The position numbers and the translations under genes were made by a program. A model generated the notes under the pieces. It did not search any database. It was not told the DNA's origin and saw only the letters and a program-made list of their open reading frames with translations. A DNA stretch of 64,000 nucleotides from Hygrocybe punicea (Eukaryota > Basidiomycota > Agaricomycetes > Agaricales > Hygrophoraceae), in NCBI GenBank assembly GCA_963556145.1, contig OY744471.1:4147590-4211589 (forward strand), written 5' to 3'. Of the stretch, positions 24,275 to 35,956 are shown in pieces. Every line of letters starts with the position of its first letter. Within the stretch, counting starts at the first letter, position 1.

Positions 24275-25690
24275 TCAGCAACGGGATATCAAACTCCCCC
24301 CCCTCCAAACGAAGGTCAAGAATACCTTGACGAAGAAATAGTCACCGTATACCAGCCCTGTTGAGTTATTCGGCGGCATCAAGGTGCGTTGCTGAGTAAG
24401 GATTGCCACTCTGGCTTCCACCCAAGCCTGATCACGTCGTTCAGCAGCTGCACAGCCGCGCTGGAGTAGAAATCTACGCCTGTATTGTTGGGCGGGGTCA
24501 GGGACCGCTCGAGCTTGGAGAGGAGGAGCAGTGCGGAAGCGGCGACGGTACCGGAGGAGGTGTCGGACGGTGGCGTCGGCGAGAGCGGGGCGTTGAAGTC
24601 CCTTTATTCGTGGTGGTGTGTTAAGTTGTTTGGGATGAGTGAAGGAGAGAAACGAACCACAGAGGTACACCATTCGCAGGGAGGTGCGTGAGGTAGCCTG
24701 CCGGGCCGTGTCGAGATATCGCGGGTGTAATAGAACACTTCCGTTGGGAGCATGTTAGCTGGAACAGCGGAAGAATGAGGGGTACGTACTGCTGGCGAAA
24801 CCGTGAATGGCCCAGGATAGGCCACGGGACCAAGTGCTGGGGAGTGTCAATTAATGGAGTGAAAGTTTGTCCCTTTTTATTATATTGTTCAGTACTTACC
24901 TGTTGTTAGAATACCCAAAGCTCTGTCGTTTGCGGATAACAGCACCCGTGGTTGAGTTATATTCGACGATATGGAACGTTGAGCCGTCGGGGCGGAGGTG
25001 GTTCGCTAAGGTCTTATCGGCATGGGAGATGGCGATCTGGCGATAAGTGTGGTTGCTGGTGAGTTTTTCGGTGGCGAAGAGCAATTGGATGTTGGTATCT
25101 CAATTAGGTGGACTAACTTGAAGCATTCAGCAGGACATGAACCTCAAAGTCTGGGGTATATCCAACCGCATCGGTGGTGTCCAAACTTCGGGTACATCCC
25201 ACAATGGGATTATAACGAGTTGCGTAGTGCTCTCCGAAAGTGGTCACCGAGCTGATTGCATTTTGGTCATGGGGATTACTGTTTTTTAGGGATAGATGTA
25301 AAGGGGCCGAAGACTGATACTAGGAACTTGAATGTAGACACCACACATACAGCGCAATCTGCTCCTGAAAAGGATAGCTCAAGAAGCCGATATCGACACC
25401 GATGGTCGTATACACCTCGAGGAGGATAAGTTCCAGCGCCCACTGATTTTCCAAAGTTCGTCAATTGATGTGAGCATAGTTAGTCGAGGAGCATTCCGCT
25501 GATCTCGTGGTTGAGCTCGAAGAGAGTTGCAGGCAGAAAGCCAGAGATCCGTTCGTCCGGGGGGAACCACTGCCAGACACCGACTGTACCAAGGGAAATA
25601 GTGCAGGTCACCAAAGACTGTCCTAATTATTGCTGTTTGCATGAGATTATATTTTGGCAACTTGCAAATTTCCAAATTGGTATAAGAATG
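24275..25690 (-). pseudogene. GH88 unsaturated glucuronyl hydrolase pseudogene
   Basis: On the minus strand, 25620-25440 is nearly identical at base level to the 5' part of the GH88 gene at 63669 (FPWY, VWQWFPPDE.ISGFLPATLFE) but is frameshifted. Later blocks are VYTTIGVDIGFLSY (about 25410), LANHLRPDGSTFHIVEYN (about 25000-24945), LPANGVPLW (about 24680) and MPPNNSTGLVYGDYFFVKV near the end (about 24370), in the expected GH88 order. Family GH88 cleaves unsaturated uronic acid oligosaccharides. Several frame changes and a missing signal peptide make it a pseudogene. Confidence 0.7.
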
Positions 25691-25891
25691 GTCAGATCAG
25701 CGGCTTCGGCCGGAGTCTGAGTCCAACAATGAGGTAAACAACTTGAAACAGGTAACAACTTGAACTTCGAGGACAAGTTTGAAATTTGGCCTGAGGCATA
25801 AAGACCATGGCCAGGTCCCTTGCCCCAAGTTGTCGGCGGTCGTGCGTCAATCTCATTACGAAACACTGTATTCTCCTTCCCCGTCACCAAC

Positions 25892-27170
25892 ATGCGACGT
25901 GGATTACTCGTTGTCCTGATGTCGATCAATCTCACCACTGGGCTTCTTGTCAATAAGACCATCGACGACAGTGATCCTGGACTGCGATATGGCGGTCAAT
26001 GGAATGCCGTTACTGCTGCCAATGTTCACACTTGCTGCTCGTACAAACCTGATCCTCTCCAAATGTTGGATGGCACCTGGCACGACGGGACTGTGGATGA
26101 AGGAGAGCCACCACAGTTTATGGACATCACCTTCAGCGGTTTGTGCCAAGTTCTTCTAATGAAGTCTGCAGCGTCTCACAGGATGAATTCAGGTGTCGCA
26201 ATCTACGTCTATTTCGCTCTTATAAGCAACACGTCCGATATCACGCAAATCAGTTTTACCCTTGATAGTGCCGTAGCGGGAACCTACCTTCACAATCAAT
26301 CCCACTTTGGAAATCAGAACTGTTGTCCACAGTTCACGTACCAGCAAAGCATTTTTTCAAAGGTGTCGCTGGCCAACACCACCCACACCCTCACCCTCAC
26401 GCTCGCTGACACCGCAGATGGTGTCACTGCGAACGTGGCGTTATTTGATTTCGCCATAGTCACGTACGTAGCTGGTTAGTTTGGCCTTCTGATGGCACTC
26501 ATTATTATCCAGGCAGGAGTTTGAGGATTTACCTACGATTACACCTTCAAGCGGAACGGTCGAGATAACACCGTCTGGAACGGTCGAGAGAACACCGTCT
26601 GGAACGGTCGAGAGAACACCGTCTGGAACGGTCGAGACAACACCGTCTGGAACGGTCGAGACAACATCGTCTGGAACGGCCGAGGCAACGCCGGGTGGGT
26701 CACCACCGATCTCGGCTTCGCAACATTCGTCAAACGTACGTTCCGCTATAGTAGGCGGAGTCGTTGGGGCCCTTGCAGCATTGGCCTTGCTTGGGGCTAT
26801 AATAGTTTTTTGCTTCCGAGGACGTCGTCGGATCCGAGATAGAGATTTTTCACTGGAAGATCCTTTCGTCCCTCAGACAGCGATGGCTGTTGAATTGGCC
26901 CCCTTCAAGCAACCCACGTCTACGCAATCTCATACCAGTAAACTAGACGCAATGCGGCGGGAACTTGCGGTGTACGAAGCGGAAGCTTCCAGACGAGTGG
27001 CGGAATCCCAGCGCACACGTGTTATTGGCAATGCAGGCGGTTCAGACTCTTCCGAATTGAAACAGGAATTGGCAATGCTGAGAGCCCAAGTGGTGCGACT
27101 CGAGGCAATGCAACGAACTGATGATAATGGAGACAACGAACCGCCTCCTAGCTATCAACTTGTGACCTGA
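25892..27170 (+). CDS. Single-pass membrane protein with Thr/Ser-rich tandem-repeat stalk
   Basis: Exons 25892-26138, 26193-26463 and 26513-27170 join in frame to 391 aa. The signal peptide is MRRGLLVVLMSINLTTGLLV. The luminal or extracellular beta-rich part holds several N-glycosylation sequons and cysteines (NCCPQF). A stalk of about six TPSGTVE heptads follows. The transmembrane segment is IVGGVVGALAALALLGAIIV, then RGRRR, and a cytosolic tail with a predicted coiled coil (LKQELAMLRAQVVRLEAM) and PPPSYQLVT at the end. This plan is common in Agaricomycetes and of unknown function; a surface sensor or adhesion role is speculation. The PPPSY near the C-terminus resembles a PPxY WW-binding motif. 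Confidence 0.8.
26548..26690 (+). repeat. 21-bp minisatellite coding TPSGTVE repeats
   Basis: About six near-perfect units of ACACCGTCTGGAACGGTCGAG. In frame, so copy-number change keeps the reading frame. Confidence 0.9.
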
Positions 27171-27402
27171 TGATGAACAGTGGTCTCGATTGATCTATTC
27201 CTTCCTGACGCCTTATAATTATCATATATATATCTTATGGCGTTACACCTGGCCCGTTGTAGGTTCTGTTGGCAGTAGCGCAGATTTTGAGCCAATTCCG
27301 CTTTCTTCTCCGTGACTCCGACCGTGAGCGGTCCGTCCACAATAACATGCAGCAGCGCTTTGTTGTTGTAACCTCAAATTTTCACTCCTCAAATTGTCAC
27401 AA

Positions 27403-30005
27403 ATGAGACGGCGGTCATCACATTCAACCTACCTTCCAGTCAAGTCGCGGGTTAGGTTCCCACTCAGTTCTTTCGAAATTAACTCAATAACATGTAGGCT
27501 CGCGTCAAAAACTCTCGCTGCTGGTCGCGATACCCCACCTTGGCCGTTATTGTCGTGTTACTCATATTTTGTACATTTTCATACCTGGTGAGGTTTATTT
27601 TTTGTATATAGCTCAACTGCTGATCTGGGCTCGTTGGGATAGTACCTGCTGCCCTGGGTGTTGTTCACTCCGATCTCGGGGTTGCTTCCAGGAAAACAAC
27701 ATGGTCATGAGGCCTCGCTTTTAGCAAATGTTGCAAAGCAAGACGCTGTTGTAGATGCGTTCAAGGTATGGAGATGTGTTGTACCTTATTCTCATCCAGG
27801 CTCACGATGGGTCTCGCAGCACGCGTGGCATGCATACGGTACGTTCGCCGGGTTGTCAGTCCAAAGCAAGTTCTTCATCGGTTTGAACAGAACGAGATTC
27901 TATGGGGGCGGACGAATACCATCCCATTAGCGGTAAAGGTTCCAATCTCTCGAGTGCCGGTGGGATCGGGTTCACTATCGTCGATGCGATTGACACGATG
28001 TTCATTATGAAATTGGACGTCGAGTATTCGCGCGCCCGTCAATGGGTAGAAAGGAACTTGACGTTTGACAGAGAGGGCAATTTCAATATCTTTGAGGTAC
28101 GGCCATCAATATCATCCTGAAGTGTCCGTCCTTCATAATGAGTAGACTACCATTCGAGTACTTGGTGGCTTGCTGAGTGCATACCATCTATCATCCGACG
28201 ATCTCTACCTGAAGCGCGCAATCGATCTGGCTGACCGTATGCTCCCTTCTTTCAATACTACTTCTGGCCTTCCCCTGCCTTCTGTAAACCTCGCCACACG
28301 TATCGGGATACCGGATCAATGGTCTCCGGACTTCATCAGCACCGCGGAAGCAGCCACATTACAACTCGAATTTCGGTATCTGGCGGAATTGACAAGCAAC
28401 GACAGGTATTGGTATGAAGTCGAGAACGTGATGTCCGTGATTAATAAGGCGAAGCTGGCCCACAATCTGGTGCCAATTTTCATGAGGTGCTGTATCTCTT
28501 CTTGATTGGTGCATTACTCACTGGTTGGGTTCAGTGCCGAGCAAGGCGTTTTCATGCAATCTGAGATTCGACTTGGCTCGCGAGGTGATTCTTATTATGA
28601 GTACCTGCTGTGAGTCATCTTTGAGACCCTATATGTTCTTTGTTGGCTGATGTGATGAACCTCGACGTGACAGAAAACAGTATTTGCAGACTGTAAGCAA
28701 CCTCCCACCTTGCATGTACCATGATAAAAGATAACGGAATTGATAGAACCGAACTCAACCTATTTATCGAAAAGTTCGTAAACGATAGACTTGCTCGTCG
28801 AAGTTTTATTCATTTTATTCTCAGATGTACGAGGATGCGATGCAAGGCATTCACGACCGTTTGGTCCAGAAGACATTGACAAAACACATGATATATATGG
28901 CAGAACTCATCCCACAAAGGACTACTGGTGGTGAAATGTATGTCAGGCAACCACGACCATTTATTTGATATAAATCAAGCTTATCACTGAAAACATGTCC
29001 GCATCCAGATCATGGAATCTCCAGGCCAAGCAAGATCATCTGGTGTGCTTCCTCGCAGGTTCGTTGATGCTAGGTGCCACAACTACGGGTGCTCGCACAA
29101 ACACTGTTTCTGTACCTCCTCATTCTGAGGAGTTATCCCCTCGAGGCTGGCGGGACTGGACAACTGGGGTCGACCTGCTAGAGACTTGCATGTATACTCA
29201 TGAAACTGAAACGTGCGTATTACCACCGCGAGGCATCAAGATTTTTTTGTATTGAGGTTATTCCGTAGTGGCCTCTCCCCTGAAATTGTGCAATTCAAAA
29301 CTACCGCAGACGGCTCAGACAAAGACTGGTACATTAAAGGCTCTCGGTGTGTCGTTGTCTGCGCTCTAACCAATATTGTAGACACCTGATCTTCCCAATT
29401 GCCGCTATCAGGAAAGGTGGGCCCTCAACGTACGACGCCCGATATATGTTACGGTCAGCACCGTGATCTGCTATCGATCATACTTACCGACGCGGCTTGG
29501 TCAGCCCCGAGACGGTGGAATCCTTGTTCATAGCTTGGCGCTTAACGGGAGATGTCCGCTACCGGAACTATGCCTGGAAGATATTTTTGTCCATCGAGAA
29601 ACATTGCCGTGTGGCCAGTGGTGGATATGCCACCGTCTTGGACGTGGACACAGTGCCCGTATCCTTGGACGATAAACAGGAGACGTTCTTTTTGGTCTGT
29701 TTACTTTCCCTGCTGTCTGCAAAAGTTGGGCTCATGGATTTTTCAGAGTGAGACTCTGAAATACCTATACCTCACCTTCTCGGATGCTAGTGTTCTGCCT
29801 TTACACAGTATGTATCTGACCTTCTCTATTTCTCCGTTTAATAAAGACTGATTGTGCCATCCAACAGAATATGTATTCAATACCGAGGTAGGACTGCTTG
29901 CTTTGTGTTTGACTGCCACACATTGATTGCATCTTTCCTATGGCATTTTCGAAGGCACATCCATTGCCGATCTTCAAACCATCAATTCAACCTGCATTCC
30001 CGTGA
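27403..30005 (+). CDS. GH47 class I alpha-1,2-mannosidase
   Basis: The start MRRRSSHSTYLPVKSR (exon 27403-27450) splices to 27498-27587 and 27643 onward. This builds a short cytosolic tail and a signal anchor (PTLAVIVVLLIFCTFSYL), a type II membrane topology for the ER or Golgi. Family hallmarks in order: FTIVDAIDTMFIM, TIRVLGGLLSAYHLS, AEAATLQLEFRYLAELT, HLVCFLAGSLMLGA and CMYTHETETGLSPE (the conserved Cys pair), RPETVESLFIAWRLTG, FFLSETLKYLYLTFSD, and the terminal FNTEAHPLP with the calcium-binding Thr. The family trims alpha-1,2-mannose from N-glycans. About 12 short introns. Ends QPAFP. It appears intact. It lies head-to-tail with the membrane protein gene. Confidence 0.9.
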
Positions 30006-30145
30006 TGCGGTGCATTCACAGATATATGGATGATATTTATATTTATGTCTCACATTCTTGTTGCGACTTCATTCTTCCTGTAGTTGCATGTCATGCTTGA
30101 GCTGGGCATACGTTTGTAGCATGTCACATGCTGTCACGGTGTAAG
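30006..30145. other. Short flank between GH47 and the transposon nest
   Basis: No gene. It ends in the target duplication GATTTTTT at 30146-30153. Confidence 0.6.
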
Positions 30146-30153
30146 GATTTTTT

Positions 30154-30407
30154 CACCTGACCTTCACTACAAGCCTTATAATAGTGGTTGAACATGTGTC
30201 TCAACCACTATTATAAGGCTCTAAAGTCTTAAAAACCATGATCCAGCCATAAATCAGTCTCCACCTAGCCTCAGTATATAAGTCTTATTAGTAGTTATTA
30301 GTAGCATATACTAGTAATGTAGTAGTGTCCTAAATATGGCAATAACCCATTTGGGAACATCAGTTCTGGTCAGGAACAAGGGCGCTGATGGGCTTGGGCT
30401 TTCCTGT
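30154..30407 (+). repeat. Left TIR of the 14.9 kb element, with internal palindrome
   Basis: Inverse of about 44806-45062. Contains a 20-bp-armed palindrome (arms 30172-30191 and 30201-30220). Confidence 0.8.
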
Positions 30408-30549
30408 TGGACTAGTGGATTGTCACCACTAATCCAGTGATCACGTGACCTTCCCACGGTTTGAGCCACCTGTTTAGTAGTCAGTAGAGATTCAGTCTTA
30501 GCTTTAGCCTCAGAGTCTAGCGATAGCTTGAGGACTCTCTTTGTGTCCA
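30408..30549 (+). repeat. 5' LTR of the 4.35 kb element (142 bp)
   Basis: Matches 34609-34759 apart from a ~9 bp insertion in the latter. Confidence 0.8.
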
Positions 30550-30660
30550 TCGTGATGATGAGAGCGTGATTCGAGCTTTAACATGCCGACTTAGTCTTTT
30601 TTCTCAAGTGCTTGCATCTTTCTTGGCATCTCTGAGTCTCTGCGTCTTTGAGTTTTTGTG

Positions 30661-30730
30661 TCTTTGCATTTTGCGTCCTGCGTCTCTGCATTTTGCATCC
30701 TGCATCTCTGCATTTTGCATTTTACACTCT
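30661..30730 (+). repeat. Short ~21 bp tandem repeat (GCATTTTGCATCCTGCATCTCT-type)
   Basis: Three imperfect units of CTCTGCATTTTGCATCCTGC just inside the 5' LTR, before the ATG at 30784. Confidence 0.7.
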
Positions 30731-31387
30731 TCATTGTTGCGTTTCATATTTACATCACACTTTTCTTGATTTTCGCAATCCACATGCCTGGCCCAAGCAA
30801 CAAAAAAGCACCCATGAAGAAAAAGAAAGCCACGTCCCATGCCGAGTCCACTCCAGCTATCAATAACATTGCTAGCTCAAGTGAATTGCCTACTACAAGC
30901 AAATATACAGAAGAATATAAGCAAAATGTCTGTAAAGTGGCCATCAACAAATTTATCGTAACAGAAGACAAAATACTCGCGCTTTCCAAGTTCCTTTATG
31001 TTGCATTTGGTCTAGGATGGCTCACTGTGGATGTGAAGTCAATGGAAGACCCTGAAAAGGAAGCAGAAATTTGGCAAAATACATACGAAGCGGGCAGGAA
31101 AGATGGCTATTCATGAGGATATGAAGAAGGGTTTGAAAGGGGTCAAGAGTTGGGCTATCAGGTTGCATGTGATCAAGGATTTTTAATGGGGAATGCTTAC
31201 CACCCACAGCCTCCCAGTACCTCCACGTCGACCCAAACAGCTCTGTCCACCTGCGTGTCCATGTCAATGCAGACTGATGCAACTCAAGCAACACTGTCCC
31301 ATGTCTGCATAGCAACCCAAACAGCACCCACAGATGCGACTCCAAAAGCACTATCCACTACCACCCCGACAACACCAGCACCTCCGT

Positions 31388-31521
31388 TGTAGTAGGAGGA
31401 TTGGGATAGTCACGTGATCTAGCCGTAGATAGATGTTTGTAGTAGGATTAGTCAGACTAGGAGAGATTGACTATGCCATGACCATGCCATCGTAGTGAGT
31501 AGGACCTCTAGTCCTACTCCA
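31388..31521 (+). repeat. 5' LTR of TRIM-like element
   Basis: 134 bp, nearly identical to 33060-33193. Confidence 0.9.
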
Positions 31522-33059
31522 TCGTGGTGATGAGAGTGTGATTCGTCTCACCATTGCTTTCTCTTCTTTCTCTGGCTTTTTGAGCCTTCTTTGAGCCTTT
31601 TGCTAGCTTTCTCGCGACTACATTTTTTTTCACGCGGCCTCACCACCCACTGCTGCGCAACCGTGCATTCTCTCTTCATTCACGGCCGTACGACACTCAA
31701 GTTACCCCCCGGCGCTCATGTTCAGCCCAATAGGGCCCCGCGTCGCCCCGAGTTGACCCAAAAACGCGCCCGCGACCCTTCTCAGCACCCAAATGGCAGG
31801 CCACGTCACCTTTTTTCAACCCCCCGAATTTTCACTATCCCCAGACCCAGCCATGTCCAGACGACCCCCTGCAACTTCGTTCGACGTTCCGGAGCCCTGC
31901 GTTCCCCATCAGGATCCCACATACCCCGCTACAGCGAGTTTTGGACAGCCCGACGGAAATCGCATCAGCGCTGTACGGACCCTGTTGTTTCCATGCACCC
32001 CGAACCCAAAATGCATGTATTCGACTCCCCGCACCCTCGGCTCATCTGCCAGAACCCCCCGTCACGCCTCGTCGTCTCAAACGAACCGCCCCGCACCTTT
32101 TGGTCACCCCACGGATCTGCCACGTCACCACTCTTAGACCCCCGTTTCTCGTCACCCCCACCCCTACACGGACCCATTCGACTCCCCGCACACTCGTTCC
32201 GCCGGCCAGGACCCCCCGTTCCCCTCCATCGCGCCAAACGAGCCCCTGCCGTCATTTCTGACACCCCGGCCACATGCCATGTCATCACCGCGCAGCCCCG
32301 TTCTGCCAACGCAACTGGCCCAGACCATCTCATCAAGCCCAGCGGCCCACCTGTTTGCCACCCCAGAGTACCCTGCGTCCCATCAACGCTCCAAACGAGC
32401 CGTCCCCACCATGTTTGGACCCCCAACGCCATCTTGCGTTACCACCTCGCGATCCCGCTTCCCCTGGTTCCAACCCCCCTCGCGTATGTTTGTTAGGGCC
32501 CCCAGCTTCGTTCCTGACCCCTCGCGACCCCACAAATACCCCCCAGCATCCACGCTCGACGATCCGACAAGCTATTTATGCCACCGTCAAGCCATACTTG
32601 CCGTTTTCAAGCCCTCAAGCACCAACCCTGCATGTTCCCTTGCTACAGTGTTACTGCCCCCTCGCGTATACTTGATAAAACCTCGTTTTTGATCCCAGAG
32701 ACCACCCTGACCCCCGCGGCCACTTTCCCTCGACATCAGCACTTGTTCCATCAAACATCGACACTACCACACCATACCACACCCCACTTCTTTATTCCAC
32801 GAGCGTTACCAACCTTTGAACATAGGCGATTTGGTCTACAGGACAGCGGCAGCCACTTACGGTGAGGTATCCCTGCGGCGGCATCCACTGGAGTGAGGTA
32901 TCCCTTAGTGTAGGCAGCATTTCATAAGACCTTGACGGAGTAGGAGTTCTTTTGGTTTGGAGTTTGGAGATGTTGGATTTTGGTTAGTTCTCTTTCTGTT
33001 CCTGCTTTGTTTCTCAGCGATGAGGCGACGGGGACGTCGCCATATTGGAGGAGGGGACA

Positions 33060-33193
33060 TGTAGTAGGAGGATTGGGATAGTCACATGATCTAGCCGTAG
33101 ATAGATGTTTGTAGTAGGATTAGTCAGACTAGGAGAGATTGACTATGCCATGACCATGCCATCATAGTGAGTAGGACCTCTAGTCCTACTCCA
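33060..33193 (+). repeat. 3' LTR of TRIM-like element
   Basis: 134 bp, nearly identical to 31388-31521. Confidence 0.9.
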
Positions 33194-34608
33194 CCGTTTC
33201 CATGCAAACAGCGCCACCCATCTGTGCATCCACGTCCAGACAGACAACATCACCAAAAATGGCCGAGCCTGCAACCAAACATGCCACGTCATCTTTGGGC
33301 ACCCAAACAGCCCTGTCCTCGCGTGAAAACACGTCCCAGCACACCACAATGCCCCCACCCTTGCCAAAAACGACGACGACCGCACCTGAACGTGCCATGT
33401 CATCACACCCACCACATGTTGCAGTACCAGCGCACTCACACATGTCAAGAATGGCCCTGCGCATCCCAACATGCCCCCTGTCGCCCAGTACCAACCATGA
33501 GACTCGCCGTACCCCAGCACCTGCCCAAACGACCCCACCTCTCGAAGAAACACCACCCCTGCCAAGAAACGTGTCCATACACGTCACAGCATATAATCCC
33601 ACCATGCCGGCCCACGTTCACACTCCAAAAACGATGGCAATCATGTTAGATTGTGCCACATCACTGCTAGATACCCCAATGCATGCCCGGCTGCCCAACA
33701 CCCAACAGGAGACACCACATGTCCTTGTTCACCCCAAACCCTGCACCTGTGAAGGAAAATGCGTCCAAACGTGTCCCAGACTGTGAATCCACTGTACCGA
33801 CACCAGCGCCTGACCGATCCATGCCCACGCCAGCCCATAGCCACAACGTTGCAGTCCAGATGCCACAACTGCGAATGATGAGGTTGAACGACGTCGAAAC
33901 ACAGGCCAGCGTATACGTGAATGAAGGGAGTGCCAGCGAGGGCAACGGCATGAGGATAGAGGAGACAACGACAATGAGAGGAGCCGAGATGGGTGAGGAT
34001 GCCCCAGAAATGAACGGGAGCACACACCAAGACGATGGCGAGATGGCACAATGAAAGGTTGCAAACAGTCCTGTTCATATGTTCAACCCCACCCCAGCGC
34101 CTATACCAGCACCACCTATGCGATTTGACTGGGCTGAAGATGCTGTGACAATCCTGCTTCACCCCGTTTTCACAACCAGATACCCACCCCACAACCTTTC
34201 AGCCCTCCGCTCAAACAACCAATATGTTGAACTCGACAACTGCTATGGCATATATGACCCCATCCCCAATGCCTGTACCCTGCATTTTACGAGTCAACAT
34301 TCACCCGAGGTCCGTCAAATACAAGGCCATTCCACACACTATACCCAACATCCCCGAAACCTACCTACCTCGATTGAGATCCTGACCCACGACTCTCGGA
34401 CTTGAGTAGGGCTCTCCAGGCCCTAGGTTGGAAGAGACCAAGGTAGACTTTAGTTGTCTTGGATTCATTTGGTTATCTTTTGTCACTGCTTTTACCCCAT
34501 CCCCATCTTTGTCCCTTCTCTTCTCTTCTCTTCTTTCCTTTTCTTTTCTTTCTCTCTCTTTTCTCTTTTGCTGGCAGCAGGGATGCTGCCATTTTGGAGG
34601 GAGGTGCA

Positions 34609-34759
34609 TGGACTGGTGGATTGTCGCCACTAGTCCAGTGATCACGTGACCTTCCCACGGTTCGAGCCAGTAGATAGCCCTGTTTAGTAGTCAGTAGAGA
34701 TTCAGTCTTAGCTTTAGCCTCAGAGTCTAGTGATAGCTCGAGGACTCTCTTCATGTCCA
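34609..34759 (+). repeat. 3' LTR of the 4.35 kb element (151 bp)
   Basis: Direct repeat of 30408-30549, with an extra GTAGATAGC-type insertion near 34670. Confidence 0.8.
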
Positions 34760-34859
34760 CCGTCACTGTTGCCATGGCCCTGCCCAACACTCACAGGAAT
34801 ACACGCTCGTCGTTGTTGATGTTGAGCACAGCTATTTCACTATCCCACCATCTTTTCTT

Positions 34860-35670
34860 GCAGAATTTTTTACATATCATAGATATATTCTTATAAATAC
34901 TCTATATAGACTGATATACATGAAAATAAACAAAATAAAAGAGAAATAAAAGAAATAAAAAATTATGATACATGAGGCGCCACCGACGAACTGGTGGGTA
35001 CTCACCTTCACAGAGGTGCCGGATGGAGTCTAAAATGGATGGTGAAGGGTGCTGGAGGGTGGGTGATGGGAGGGAGGAAACCTGGGGGCCGGGGAAGGGT
35101 GCATGGAGAGGGGGGGGTGGCAATGGGTGGTGAGGAAAGGTCCGGGAAGAGAGGTGGATGGGGGAAATGGAGAGGGGATGGATGGGGGAGGGCTCCCGGC
35201 CCAAAACGAGCAGCAAGAAGGGTAAGCACATGAGGGAAAAAGCAGGAGGGGGGTGGGTACTCACCTGTACCATTAAGGCCCCCCATGGCCCCCTTTGCAT
35301 TCCATCATCAACAAAAACAATGGGGACATTGTAGATGCAGGTTCAGGGTGGCTTCAGAATATAAATCCTAACCTAGGGTGTGTCAGCGTGAAAGTGACAG
35401 TGGATAATCAGTGTCGGGAATAGTAGTAAAATGTGGAAATGAAAGTAAAATGTAAGCTGCCATATAAAACTAGACAAATAATGATGAATCCAGTGATGAA
35501 TGGACTGAAAACGGATAAATAATAATGAACCTGATGATGCCAAAGATATCGGGTACAGCAGGTCGGGTTGGGTTGGGTTGGGAACAATGAACAAATGATG
35601 GAACAATGATAAAGATGATGAAGTGAACTATAAAAGTCTAAGGGCCTACGAGGATGAGCATTTGAAGGGA
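34860..35670. other. Internal sequence of the 14.9 kb element, no gene seen
   Basis: AT-rich then G-rich purine tracts, with a GGTGGGTACTCACC motif at about 34993 and 35254. No conserved frame. Confidence 0.4.
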
Positions 35671-35956
35671 TTTTTTTTCTTTTTTTGTCCACATTATAGT
35701 CTCTTAGGGAGTACCCTATGTCGGACTTAACATGCGAGGCAGAGACGTAAATCTAGTTAAAAATAGGACCCTGTCCTAGTCTTGTCCCTCCAGCTGCAAA
35801 TGCCCCATTGACGGGCATACGCCCCCCAATGGTCCACCACGTCCTGTGGCATTTTAGGTGCCAGCATATATTGAATGAGGAAGCTGCCTCTCCCAACTGT
35901 CGTGAAGCGTGCTAAGTTTGAGGTCGAGTGCTAACAAGTGCTCAGCTGAGGGCCGG

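Larger units (their letters stand above)
31388..33193 (+). mobile_element. TRIM-like mini LTR element (1.8 kb)
   Basis: Two 134-bp direct repeats (31388-31521 and 33060-33193) start TGTAGTAGGAGG and end TCCTACTCCA, and flank 1.54 kb. A four-base target duplication CCGT lies outside (31384-31387 and 33194-33197). A purine tract GGAGGAGGGG precedes the 3' LTR. The interior is C/P-rich with no RT, protease or integrase motif. The repeat-internal junction TGGTGATGAGAGTGTGATTCG-type sequence (20 bases conserved) also follows the LTR of the larger host element, so the two families are related. Confidence 0.75.
30784..34405 (+). pseudogene. Non-pol gene of the small LTR element, broken
   Basis: ATG 30784 opens MPGPSNKKAPMKKKK, then a folded-looking part (EEYKQNVCKVAINKF, KEAEIWQNTYEAGRKDG). 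An in-frame TGA follows at 31114. The frame then continues as GYEEGFERGQELGYQ and low-complexity Q-T-A repeats (ALSTCVSMSMQTDATQA). A 1.8 kb LTR element interrupts it at 31388-33193. Beyond it, the same Q-T-A style resumes (MQTAPPICASTSRQTT, GTQTALSS) with frame changes, then RFDWAEDAVTILLHP..PPHNLSALRS near 34120-34200 and a stop at 34403-34405. This N-terminal KK tail, YEAG.K.GY repeat and late DWA-D-A..DLSALRS plan recalls a repetitive Agaricomycete hypothetical family. The function is unknown; it may be a Gag-like or hitch-hiking protein. Confidence 0.5.
30408..34759 (+). mobile_element. Compact LTR retroelement without pol (4.35 kb)
   Basis: Direct repeats 30408-30549 and 34609-34759 start TGGACTRGTGGATTG and end GTCCA. 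A purine tract (TTTTGGAGGGAGG) precedes the second repeat. The target sequence on either side rejoins to the uninterrupted sequence at about 44800 on the other strand; the duplicated target is four bases and slightly diverged (CTGT/CCGT). The interior encodes no RT or integrase. It holds a broken non-pol gene interrupted by another LTR element. It is best called a non-autonomous LARD or TR-GAG-like element. Confidence 0.65.

Noticed and set aside
15560..25690. Secondary metabolite cluster (P450, cupin, GH88)
   Set aside because: No core synthase; both P450 copies and the local GH88 are broken; neighbours are housekeeping genes.
31591..32496. 301-codon Pro/Arg-rich frame inside the TRIM
   Set aside because: Compositional: C-rich sequence open in several frames on both strands; no Gag or Pol motif.
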